The position numbers and the translations under genes are program-made. A stretch of 64,000 bases of DNA from Ceratodon purpureus (Eukaryota; Streptophyta; Bryopsida; Pseudoditrichales; Ditrichaceae): NCBI GenBank assembly GCA_014871385.1, contig CM026428.1:12340041-12404040 (forward strand), given 5' to 3'. Numbering within the stretch: the stretch's first letter is position 1; every line of letters starts with the position of its first letter. Positions 9,850-19,280 of this stretch are shown one piece after another. The notes under the pieces are model-generated. The model worked only from the letters and a program-made list of their open reading frames with translations. It searched no databases and was not told the origin of the DNA.

Positions 9850-11450
9850 ATAAATTTTATGATTCCACCACTCTCCCATCGTATCCCCTTGTTTTTATTA
9901 AATAATCCCACACTCTCTAAATTTTTAATTGTTTCTTTTCCCCCTCTTTGAACACTACGTTTTTATTTAACTCGTAATCTCATTTTGTCTGTTCATTTTT
10001 ATAATATACTAAAGGTAGTAAATCTTCATGTCGACCCAGAGTCACATGAAGATCCTCTAAGCGCCTGAGTTCAGCTGATTTATATCCACTATTTTTTTTT
10101 TTCCCACTGTTTTTTTTTTCCCCCTTCGTTGAACACTACGCTTTTATTTAATTCCTTCTTTCATTTCGTTTGTTCAATTTTATAATTCCACCTCTCCCCC
10201 TTCTTCCCGCCTTATTTTTATTCAATACTTCTACGCTCTGTAATTTGTTTTATATTTTTTTTTCCCCTTCGTTGAACACTACGCTTTCATTTAATACCTT
10301 CTCTCATTTTGTTTGTTTATTTTTATAATTCCACCTCTAGTCTATCCTCCCGCCTTATATTTATTCAATACTCCTACGCTCTTTAATTCCTTTTTTTTTT
10401 TCCCCCTTCGTTGAACACTACGCTTTTATTTAATTCCTTCTTTCATTTCGTTTGTTCAATTTTATAATTCCACCTCTCCCCCTTCTTCCCGCCTTATTTT
10501 TATTCAATACTTCTACGCTCTGTAATTTGTTTTATATTTTTTTTTCCCCTTCGTTGAACACTACGCTTTCATTTAATACCTTCTCTCATTTTGTTTGTTT
10601 ATTTTTATAATTCCACCTCTAGTCTATCCTCCCGCCTTATATTTATTCAATACTCCTACGCTCTTTAATTCCTTTTTTTTTTTCCCCCTTCGTTGAACAC
10701 TACGCTTTTATTTAATTCCTTCTTTCATTTCGTTTGTTCAATTTTATAATTCCACCTCTCCCCCTTCTTCCCGCCTTATTTTTATTCAATACTTCTACGC
10801 TCTGTAATTTGTTTTATATTTTTTTTTCCCCTTCGTTGAACACTACGCTTTCATTTAATACCTTCTCTCATTTTGTTTGTTCATTTTTATAATTCCACCT
10901 CTAGTCTATCCTCCCGCCTTATATTTATTCAATACTCCTACGCTCTTTAATTCCTTTTTTTTTTTCCCCCTTCGTTGAACACTACGCTTTTATTTAATTC
11001 CTTCTTTCATTTTGTTTGTTCAATTTTATAATTCCACCTCTCCCCCATCTTCCCGCCTTATTTTTATTCAATACTTCTACGCTCTGTAATTTGTTTTATA
11101 TTTTTATTTCCCTTTCGTTGAACACTACGCTTTCATTTAATACCTTCTCTCATTTTGTTTGTTCATTTTTATAATTCCACCTCTAGTCTATCCTCCCGCC
11201 TTATATTTATTCAATACTCCTACGCTCTTTAAATCCCTTTTTTTTTTTTTTTCCCTCTTCGTTGAACACTATCATTCTATTTAATTCCTTCTCTCATTTC
11301 GTTTGTTCATTTTTATAATTCCACATCTCCCCCATCCTCCCGCCTTATTTTTATTCAATACTCCTATGCTATTTAATTTGTTTTTTTATTTTTTTCTTCA
11401 TTTTATAAATTTGAATGCCTATTCGTTTACTTTTTTTTTTTTTTTTTTTC
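9850..11450. repeat. T-rich tandem array, 141-bp half-units in a 282-bp higher-order repeat
   Basis: The phrase TTCGTTGAACACTACGCTTT recurs every 141 bp. Two alternating versions, with either CCACCTCTCCCCC or CCACCTCTAGTCTATCC, give a 282-bp period (units from 10120, 10402, 10684 and 10966). A diverged unit precedes at about 9940. The + strand is strongly pyrimidine-rich with long T runs. No coding potential. Confidence 0.9.
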
Positions 11451-11562
11451 TTTTGGGTACTCCAATCTCCCATACTAATGTATGGTATTTCAGTGTAGTC
11501 CAGTCTCTCCCTTAAGCTTTATTTTTTTTCTTTTTTTGAACTTACGACTTTTAAACTTCATT

Positions 11563-11812
11563 GAGCGCGCCCTGTTGGATCGCGCGCGTCCGAACGCGCC
11601 CGCAGGCGCCGGCGCGGTGGTGTCCGCAGTGGACCCACTGAACCTGCCCACGCGCGCGCGCGCACACTCGCGACCGCGCCCGCAAGTACGCGCGCGCGCC
11701 TGCTTGTTCGACGCGCGCACGCGTCGTCCCCGACCTGCGCTCGCCCTGCTCGCGCCCACCCGTTCGCGCGCGCCTGCTCGCGCCCCACGCCGCCTGCGCG
11801 CGCGCTCGGGGT
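11563..11812 (+). repeat. GC block 4, no gene directly after it
   Basis: Cluster of CGCGCGC and TCGCGCCC motifs after the T-rich array. No TATA box follows within 100 bp. The next 320 bp (11813-12130) hold no gene that I can see. Confidence 0.7.
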
Positions 11813-12149
11813 TTCAACTGGATTAGTGCAGTAACTAGTAAAATTTATCCCATATTTTAAGTTAACACTCCCTGAGGTTAGCTTAAAACGACTTACCTTC
11901 CACTAGGAGGGCAGAAACATGAGGGGCGAAATGACAACCTGCTCTAGTTCTTAGACATGTGTGAATGGAGTGGTTTGTCCTTTCGCACTGTCATGTTTCT
12001 CATTTTTTTTACTAAAATAGGGTTCCTTTTAATGTAGATGTGCACGTGTATGTAGTTCACACACTTTAATTTATTTAAATTTTATTCATTTTTCCCTCTC
12101 GTTGTTACTTCTTCTCATAGAATTGAGGTGGTCAAATCGATCCCGGCCG

Positions 12150-12475
12150 TTTGATCGCGCCCGCACCCGACCGCCCGTGCGCGCCCGCGCCTGCATTCGC
12201 CCGCCGCTCTCCGCCCGTGCGCGCCCGCGCCCGCATTCGCCCGCTGCTCTCCGCCCGCGCCCGCCCGCGCCCGCCCGCTTCGCGATCCAGCGCTCGCGCG
12301 TGCATGCGCCCGCCCCCGCCCGTCTTCCACCGCGCGCGCTATCCGCCACGCGGCCTTCAATCGCGCGCACCCACCTGCGCCAGCCCGTTCGCCTCGGAGC
12401 GCGCCCGATCTTCTGGTGCGCGCGCGCCCGTTCGGTCGCGCCCGTCCGGACAGTACTCGCCCGGTCGAGGGCGGC
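12150..12475 (+). promoter_or_regulatory. GC block 5 before the transposase gene
   Basis: CGCCCGCGCCCG-type motifs with an internal repeat of about 50 bp (CGCCCGTGCGCGCCCGCGCC twice), followed by a TATA box. Confidence 0.75.
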
Positions 12476-12477
12476 AG

Positions 12478-12485
12478 TATATAAA
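12478..12485 (+). promoter_or_regulatory. TATA box of the transposase gene
   Basis: TATATAAA, about 244 bp before the ATG. The leader shares GGCTCCTTG, GCTTGAAACT and TTGGGTGGGGGG with that of the kinase-like gene. Confidence 0.8.
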
Positions 12486-12728
12486 CTGCCCCCTTGATTT
12501 GACATCCACCTTACCTCCTTGCGTGCTTCATGTCCTGGGTCTCCTTGAGGGCTCCTTGCTTGAAACTGTTAGCTTGGGGAGACACTTGGTTTGGGTGGGG
12601 GGAATGTAAAAATTCTTCTCTCCATAAATCAATGTGTCAAGCACTTTTCAGACACACTAAGTTATTCAGATAATAATCTTTTGGTACTACTGGTCCTATT
12701 AGTCCCGATACTTCCCTAATCGTTCACT

Positions 12729-15700
12729 ATGGATCCGGATGAAGCGGTTGAACCGGTTGAAGTGGTTGCTCCGGCTAGAGCCATTCCAAGACTCGGTACG
12801 AGAGAGTGGGCACCATGGTTTTCGATCAAGTTCCAGGAAGGGTCACTGTCACATAAGGTAGCCCAATGTGTGTATTGCAGGACCAAGTTTTCGTACGTGA
12901 GGCATAGGTGCTTTCAGCATTATGGTTGGGACCAGTCCAATCTCTCGAGGGTTTGCCAAAAGGCACCTACCGTAGTGAAGAGGAAGTTTCAGTTTTGCGC
13001 TGCAAAGATTCCCGGCCCTTTGACACAGGAGGAGGTGGATGGTATCAGGCCAACGTTCCCCGCGTCAGTTCAACGTGGAACATCCAGTGCTTCCACACAC
13101 GGCACTCTGTACGGTGGATCCGAACCCTCGTATAATGATTCCGAAGAGGACCGAAATGTCTCCAGTGTTGCACCTAGTAGGGCCGGTTCGAATACCACTA
13201 GGAGCTTGCGGCAACAGGACATGAGTGAAGTACTCCAGATCGCCAAGCGGAAGGAGCTGGACATGTTGTGGTCATCCTTCTTTTACGAAGCCAACGTCGC
13301 ATTCAACGTGGCCAAGCACCCAGCATTTATTAAGGCGGTGAGCACAACCGCGGCTGCCGGATTTAACTACAGTCCTCCTTCCTATGACGCGATGCGAACA
13401 ACGCACATCAAGGAAAAAAAGAAGTTAATCAAGGCAAAGATTGATGAACGTACGAAAACCTCGACCGAGTTATACGGGGGTACCATATGCTCCGATGGCT
13501 GGGATAATGTGAATCGCCGATCGTTGATGAATGTCATGCTAGTATGTCCGGCAGGCGATGTATTTCTTGGGTCTGTTGATACGACTGGCGAGAAGAAGTC
13601 AATGGGATATATTGCCGGGGAGATGAAGAAATATATTCGAGAAATTGGCCCTCAGAATGTTGTCCAGATTTGCACGGACAATGCAGCCAACATGCTTGGC
13701 GCCATGGATAATATCCTGGAGGAGTTTCCTCACATGTACAAGGCAGGGCTGTTGTGCCCATATTCTAGATCTTCTTATGGAGGACTGGGGCAAGGAAGTC
13801 TTTGTGAAGGATTTGGTCGCCAAGGCTAAACACGTGTGTCATTACATTCGGAGACATCATGTTCCCATGGCCCTTTTCCGCAAATTTGAACCGAAGTTGT
13901 CCTTGGTGGTTCCCGCTGAAACCAGATTCGCTTGTAACTATCTGATGATAGAGCGCCTTATGGAGGTTAAATTTGCTTTGGAGCAAGTGGTCATGGCACA
14001 GGAGTGGTACGAGTATGTCGACGGTTTATTCAACCAAACCGAGGGGGTGCGTAATCATGCACGCGCAAGCGTAGTGCGTCAAACAATTCGTGACGATGGG
14101 TTCTGGCATCAGTGTGACAACTTCACGCACCTAGTGAAACCAGCCCTAGTAGCTCTCAGGACCTTCGATGGAAGCCAGCCGGCAATGGGCAAGGCATGGA
14201 TTACAATGAGCAACCTAAAGGATCACGTGTACAATCTCCGAGGATCCCCTTGCTTTTTCCCACCTGTCATGGCAACAAGGATGGAGCTGCGGTTCGACCG
14301 TAGATGGGACATGATGCATACCGATCTTCATTATGCCGCGGCGCTCTTGAACCCTTGGGTTAGAACGCATAAGGGCTTACAAGTCATAGGAGAAGCGAAG
14401 GCGGCTCTCAATCGGGTGTTTCGTCAGGTGGGTGGCCAAATGGGAATTCCATTTGGCGATCTTATGAAATCTGAGATGATCGAGTTCGACGAGGGACGTG
14501 GCCCTTACAGCCCCGAAGTGACCATCGATATCAGAGGTTTGAATCTGGAACCCCATCAATGGTGGCAGAGGATTGGAGGGGGACCATTGGCAGTCATTGC
14601 GAAGCGCATTTTATCTCAGGTCTGCTCCGCCTCATCGTGTGAACGGAATTGGAGCATGTACTCGTTTGTCCACAACAAGGTACGCAACCGCCTGGGGTTA
14701 GAGAAGTCTGAGGCCTTGGTGTACATTTATACGAATAGCAGACTCCTCCGCGAACGCCCAAAGCCCAACCCCCTCAGATGGTACGAGAACAATGCATGGT
14801 CAGAGGAGTCGGATCCGGAGAGAGATCCAAGCGAAGAGGAAGGAGATGACGACGATCATTACATACCAGTTGACCATGCAGGCAGTGGGGATGATGATGT
14901 CTGGGGACATGATAACGTCGACGTTAACACGAATGGGCAAAACGACGGTAATGGCAACGGACGCGGTGACCCTAACCGCAACAATCCGCGTGACCGCAAC
15001 AACCACGATGATAACGGTGATGAGTACGACTTCAACAATGAACCAGAATATAACCAGGGAAACCCGGACATGAACATCTATGGAGACGAATTACCCACGC
15101 TCCCGGTATTTGATGAAGCGGCTAATGCAGAAGGAAGAGGCGCTCGTGACGAAAGAGATGCTATTCCAGTCCAAATCAATCCTGAGAACAATGACGGGGT
15201 TGCAGATGATTCATCCAGCGAGGACCATCTAGGCAACGATATCCATGCTGGCGATGATGATGAGGACAATGACGAAGGGGGTGATGGAAGTCATGGACGG
15301 GCTGTAGATGGACCTCATTGGACCGGCCTCGTTAGTGGGGAGGGCAACTGGGGAACCGTTCCGGCACAAGGCGACTCAAGCTTGTTTCAAGAGATTCCTC
15401 CTGCTCACGAGAGAAGGACTGTGCACGCAATCCCCGCACAGACTGTGGCTCCATCGCAACCCACTGGTACGGGGGGTATCGAACCAGATACAATCGTGGA
15501 TGGAAGCCTGGCTCGGAGGCCCACAAGTTCAATGGGCGCAAAAATAGCTCGACTCCTTAGATCATCAGCAGCGGCGAGGCCTCCACTCAATCGAGCTAGT
15601 GGTAGTCGGCGTGGTGCCTCCACCGCCAAGCTAGTCCCCGTGGCGCCAGCTATAGACGAAGCCGTACAGAATGTGGCCCAACGTGGTGCGAAGAAGTCCA

Positions 15701-16179
15701 CAGCCAAGGTTGTTAGGAAACCACCATCACAAGAACCCCGCGGAGGAACACGAAAGTCAAGCAAAAAAACTGGACCTGATCCCCTTCCATTCTATACAGG
15801 GTACACTGAAGGGGGGCCTTCTTCTGGAACTGGGGTTGTTCGCACACGCATAAACTTTGAGGATGGCATCACAGCCATCGGTAATTCCGGAAAGGAGAGG
15901 CCTATGAAGCGCCTAGTAAGTGCCAGAGATGGCAATACGGGTGAAGTTTCCGTGCAAGTGCGCAATCTTACATCGGAGGTGGAAGGAGAGGTACAAGCTC
16001 CAGTGGTCGGAGCTCCTGAGGATGAAGGTGACAACGAGCACTCAGAGGAGGAAGACCCCGATTGCGATGAGGCGCCAGATGACGAAGATGTGATAATCCG
16101 GCACGAATTGGGGCCCACTGTAGCTCGGAAAAGACAATCTTCACGCAAGAAGAAGCCCCGCAAAGCAAGGAGAGTCTAG
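12729..16179 (+). pseudogene. hAT transposase gene with one internal +1 frameshift (about 1149 codons)
   Basis: Two overlapping frames make one protein: 12729 to about 13745, then the next frame to 16179. The total of 3451 nt is one more than a multiple of three, and the shift lies at ACAAGGCAGGG (about 13738-13748), where family resemblance passes from PHMYK to QGCCAHILDLL. Visible parts: a BED-like finger with C47, C50, H64 and C76; the DUF659 region (about 225-340) with SDGWDN and TDNAAN, carrying two likely catalytic Asp; and the C-terminal hAT dimerisation motif SSCERNWS near 14635-14660, whose Glu probably completes the acidic triad. A tail of about 470 residues follows: acidic, Asn/Asp-rich, ending in a basic cluster (SRKKKPRKARR). 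Such a tail is unusual for hAT. The same frameshift is in copy 2. Confidence 0.88.
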
Positions 16180-16514
16180 ACTGTGGTCACCTTTTTAGCG
16201 CATGAAGTAGCAGTAAATCTAAACATACAATCTACCGGCTAAAAACCAAAAAAAATACTACGTTATTCTTAATGTTTTTTTTTTTTTTTTTGGTAGCACC
16301 TTCTTATTACGTAGACTTATACTGTTACTTAGAGTCAACCTAGTTCATTATCTCACACTCGAAGGAATTGTATGGTTGTGCTCTGTATTAATTTTTGTGC
16401 GCTAAATGCGGTTAATATATCTCCATTGAGTAATTTCGCAGTGAATTTTTTTGGTATTCTGTTCAATATACGAGTATACCGTAACCGAACCTGTACAGTG
16501 TATGTAACGCTGCC
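16180..16514. other. AT-rich spacer after the transposase gene
   Basis: Contains a T18 run near 16275-16292 and no gene that I can support. Confidence 0.5.
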
Positions 16515-16885
16515 TATCCGGGCGCGTGCACTGGGACGGGCGCGTACAGGAAGGCGCCCGCAGGGGCACGGTGTCGGGCGCGTGCGCGGGGACAGGCGCG
16601 TGCACGGTCACGGGCGCGTACAGCGTGCTCGCGCGTACAGATAACCGGCGCGCGCAGGGGTACGGGCGCGAGCACGCGGGCACGGGCGCCTGCGGCGTCG
16701 GGCGCGCCCGATGTGGGCTGACGGGCGCGCACGTGGGCACGGGCGCGCAAACGCGGGCACGGGCGCGGGCAGTCCCCCGCGCGAACGCGGTGGACGGGCG
16801 CGTGCAGACGGGCGCATGCGGACGGGCGCGTGTGGAGGCCCTGTGCGCGCGCGTGTACGCGCTTACGGGCGCGAACAGCCGAGGG
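16515..16885 (-). promoter_or_regulatory. GC block 6 before the kinase-like gene, motif in reverse orientation
   Basis: Here the + strand reads CGGGCGCG (GGGCGCGTGCA, GGGCACGGGCGCG), the complement of the motif in all other blocks, yet the TATA box and gene that follow are still on the + strand. So the motif can act, if it acts, in either orientation. Confidence 0.75.
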
Positions 16886-16888
16886 GAG

Positions 16889-16896
16889 CATAAAAG
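16889..16896 (+). promoter_or_regulatory. TATA box of the kinase-like gene
   Basis: CATAAAAG just after GC block 6, about 180 bp before the ATG at 17073. Confidence 0.75.
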
Positions 16897-17072
16897 GCGC
16901 CCCTTAACCCTTATTTTCTACTTTTCAAAGTCTCCTCTTCCAGGTGGCTCCTTGTCCTAGCCCGTGACTCCACGTGCTCTGCTTGGAACTGCAGGAAGTG
17001 GGAGCAACCAGATTGGGTGGGGGGGATCTTTTGGTTTTTTTTTTATTGTGTATCCAGTTCATTATTCCAACT

Positions 17073-18641
17073 ATGTCGGTCTCTCGCGGATCCGGGAAAC
17101 GCCCTGCCTACGTAGATCTTGATGCTCCTGTAGAGGATGTGATGGCAACCTCCACAGCACCGACCGTTACAGGCTCAAACCCGTCATCAAGCTCATCGGG
17201 AAAGAAGAACCGGAAGTCGGCGAGTGAGAGGGACCCGGACTACCCACCTCCTCGGTACCAGGAATTCGTTAGAGAGCTAGCATTGGAGTGGTACGGATGT
17301 CGGAAACGGGAGATGATTACCCGTACGTACGTTGAGAAGGGGGAGACCGGAATTAAGGACTTAAAGACCCATTTGGAAGAGTATTTGTGGAAGAAGCTGG
17401 ACCTTTCCGAGAGATATAATGATTGTATTCATTACTTTCATTTCCCTAAGTGGATGGAGCAACAAATAACAACAAACACTACGAACATTGTGCATGTCTT
17501 TGAGTGTGTCAACAAGAAGCCAAAGGAGGGCTACTCGCGGGCGCAGAAGGAAGAGATAGAGAAGCTCAAATATGTCCAGGATTCGTGCGCGAGATTCTCG
17601 AATAATAAGACGAGGGCGAGGCCATGGCTTGAAGCTGGACTGAAAAGCGCAATGGAGAAGTACTTGTGGGGAGCAGTGGTTGGAGTTCCGAGAGGGGTCA
17701 AGTTGGTTCCGCTGTCAGGCACAAAGGAAGGCGGTTATGGTAAAGTCCGAAAATTATGTATTGTTGGCATGCAAACCATACCTGAGACTTGTGTCTTTGC
17801 GGGGAAGACGTCCAAGGCTCCTGACGAGACCCAGAAGCGGCACGAGACATCAATAGAAGCCATGGTTTGCAGAATTGACCATCCCGGCGTTATTAAGTTT
17901 TTTGCGGTCAATGACTGGACGATGGAAGCCTACACGCTTTGGTGGAATGGGGATTGCCTGCAGAATTTTCTGCACAAGTTCAATTCAAATATCGGTGAGG
18001 GTACTCAGAACCGTAACATCCACAAGCAGATCGATATGCCCATGGAAACACGTGACCGTGTTAAGGCCTTCCGCACCCATAGGGCCAAGCTAGCTTGGGC
18101 ACTCATCTGTATTATGGACCGGGTGCATAAGGGGTATTTGCAGCATAATGACATCTCCCCGGGAAATGTCTTGCTTCACTTCCCAGAGGATAAAGTGAGC
18201 GAGGTTTACATTGGAGTATGCGACTGGGGCCTTGCAAGTCGAGTGTGTGAGACAACTCCTTCAAGGTACGGTTACCCAAGTGATGAGGCGCGTACGGAAG
18301 CCTTCAAGGAACGTGGTAGTTTTGTGGCTCCGGAGTTGTGGTACACTTATGGTAAGCGAAATTCGGAGACCTCTTATGAAACTGTAAGGAGGAGACATCT
18401 ATATACGCAGGCTGCCGATGCGTACTCGGTTGGAGTGGTAGCAAATAAGATTTGGGATAACGAGGACGACTTCGACCTTTTCAAGGATACAGCGGGGAAG
18501 GCTAGATTTGCGGTGGCGTTGAAGGAGCTCACAAATCCCGATCCCAAGAGCCGCTCCACCTTGCGTTTGGTCCACGCTACTCTAACAGCCCCTCCCTACA
18601 ATTTCCAAATCCCAGAGTGTAGTTATCGCAAACATATTTAG
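17073..18641 (+). CDS. Protein kinase-like protein, 522 aa, hAT cargo
   Basis: The start at 17073 was chosen over an in-frame ATG at 16974, which lies in the leader. The N-terminal 210 residues are unrelated to known domains that I recognise. The kinase fold follows: a Gly loop reduced to GGYGKV (220-225); FAGK with K245 as the probable ATP-binding Lys; catalytic loop HNDISPGN (H358, D360, N365) in place of HRD; DWG (384-386) in place of DFG; and APE at 419-421. The key Lys, two Asp and Asn are present, so it may be active. HxDISxxN-type loops also occur in fungal FunK1 kinases, but kinship is not shown. A possible role is phosphorylation of the transposase or of host factors; this is inference. 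Copy 2 differs by one residue (C229 to R) and one silent change. Confidence 0.8.
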   Translation: MSVSRGSGKRPAYVDLDAPVEDVMATSTAPTVTGSNPSSSSSGKKNRKSASERDPDYPPPRYQEFVRELALEWYGCRKREMITRTYVEKGETGIKDLKTHLEEYLWKKLDLSERYNDCIHYFHFPKWMEQQITTNTTNIVHVFECVNKKPKEGYSRAQKEEIEKLKYVQDSCARFSNNKTRARPWLEAGLKSAMEKYLWGAVVGVPRGVKLVPLSGTKEGGYGKVRKLCIVGMQTIPETCVFAGKTSKAPDETQKRHETSIEAMVCRIDHPGVIKFFAVNDWTMEAYTLWWNGDCLQNFLHKFNSNIGEGTQNRNIHKQIDMPMETRDRVKAFRTHRAKLAWALICIMDRVHKGYLQHNDISPGNVLLHFPEDKVSEVYIGVCDWGLASRVCETTPSRYGYPSDEARTEAFKERGSFVAPELWYTYGKRNSETSYETVRRRHLYTQAADAYSVGVVANKIWDNEDDFDLFKDTAGKARFAVALKELTNPDPKSRSTLRLVHATLTAPPYNFQIPECSYRKHI

Positions 18642-18740
18642 AAGTAGGCAAGTAGTGACAACAATGTGATATTCTCAGTTCTCCATAAGAGGGGACATTT
18701 TTTGTAAGTGGTTTACTGCCACAATTTTGCAAAACTTTTC

Positions 18741-18746
18741 AATAAA
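18741..18746 (+). terminator. Polyadenylation signal of the kinase-like gene
   Basis: AATAAA 100 bp after the stop codon. Confidence 0.7.
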
Positions 18747-18837
18747 CATTGCACTTCCCAATTGCCCTCTTCTGAAATACATGCCCTCTCTTGTCATTTA
18801 TGATTTTGCCCGATGTCGCTCTTTCCCTACTAACCTG

Positions 18838-19142
18838 CAGCGCTCGCGCCCGACCGCCGGCGCCCGATGCAGCGCACTCGCCCAAATGCACGCGCCCGAT
18901 CCAGGCTCGCGCCCACATGACCGCGCCCGATAAGTGTGCTCGCGACCGTCAACTGGATCGCGCCCGCAGCGACGCTCGCGCCCGTTCGCAGGCGCACGCG
19001 CGCGACCGGAACGACGCACGCGCCCTCGCTCTCGCGCACTCCAGCGCGCGCCCGTGACATCGCGTTCGCGCGGACGCTCGCGCCCGTCGTCCTGCTCGCG
19101 CCCACCCGCTCGCGCCCGTAATCGCGCTCGCGCCCGCACTAA
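18838..19142 (+). repeat. GC block 7, near the right end of copy 1
   Basis: CTCGCGCCCG and TCGCGCCCGAT motifs, same orientation as block 1. With block 1, such a cluster lies 120-140 bp inside each end of the element, a position that suits transposase binding. Confidence 0.75.
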
Positions 19143-19261
19143 TTCAGCGCTAGGTAAATTCGTTTTACCCTTACAGTGAGTCAACTGGTCAACGCCCTTA
19201 TGTGACGGACACGGGGGTCTGTCTTGTCACCATGACGGACTAACGGACTAACGGACGGTCG

Positions 19262-19280
19262 GTCCATTATGACAACCATG
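19262..19280 (-). repeat. Right terminal inverted repeat, hAT copy 1
   Basis: Complement of the left end (4305-4323), 19 of 19 bases. Just inside it are two TAACGGAC repeats and GACGGAC motifs. Confidence 0.96.

Larger units (their letters stand above)
4305..19280 (+). mobile_element. Giant hAT-type DNA transposon with cargo genes, copy 1 (14,976 bp)
   Basis: The ends are the 19-bp inverted repeats CATGGTTGTCATAATGGAC (4305-4323) and its complement (19262-19280), with two further matching blocks inside. It is flanked by the 8-bp duplication GCCGAGAT. It encodes a hAT transposase plus three other genes, all on the + strand, in the order small charged protein, RING-like protein, transposase, kinase-like protein. 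Seven blocks of CGCGCCCG-type motif, a T-rich tandem array and a nested 158-bp insertion fill the rest. A second copy with the same ends and a different duplication (29045-44019) proves that the whole 15 kb moves as one unit. It lies in an exon of the methylase-like gene. Typical hAT elements are 3-5 kb with one gene, so size and cargo are exceptional. Confidence 0.95.

Noticed and set aside
13738-13748. Programmed +1 frameshift site in the transposase gene
   Set aside because: The sequence does not match the known +1 sites of Ty elements and no stimulatory structure is obvious; a plain one-base insertion is simpler.
4305-19280. Integrated large DNA virus, because of kinase, RING and many genes
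   Set aside because: No capsid, polymerase or packaging gene is seen, and the ends and transposase are hAT-type.
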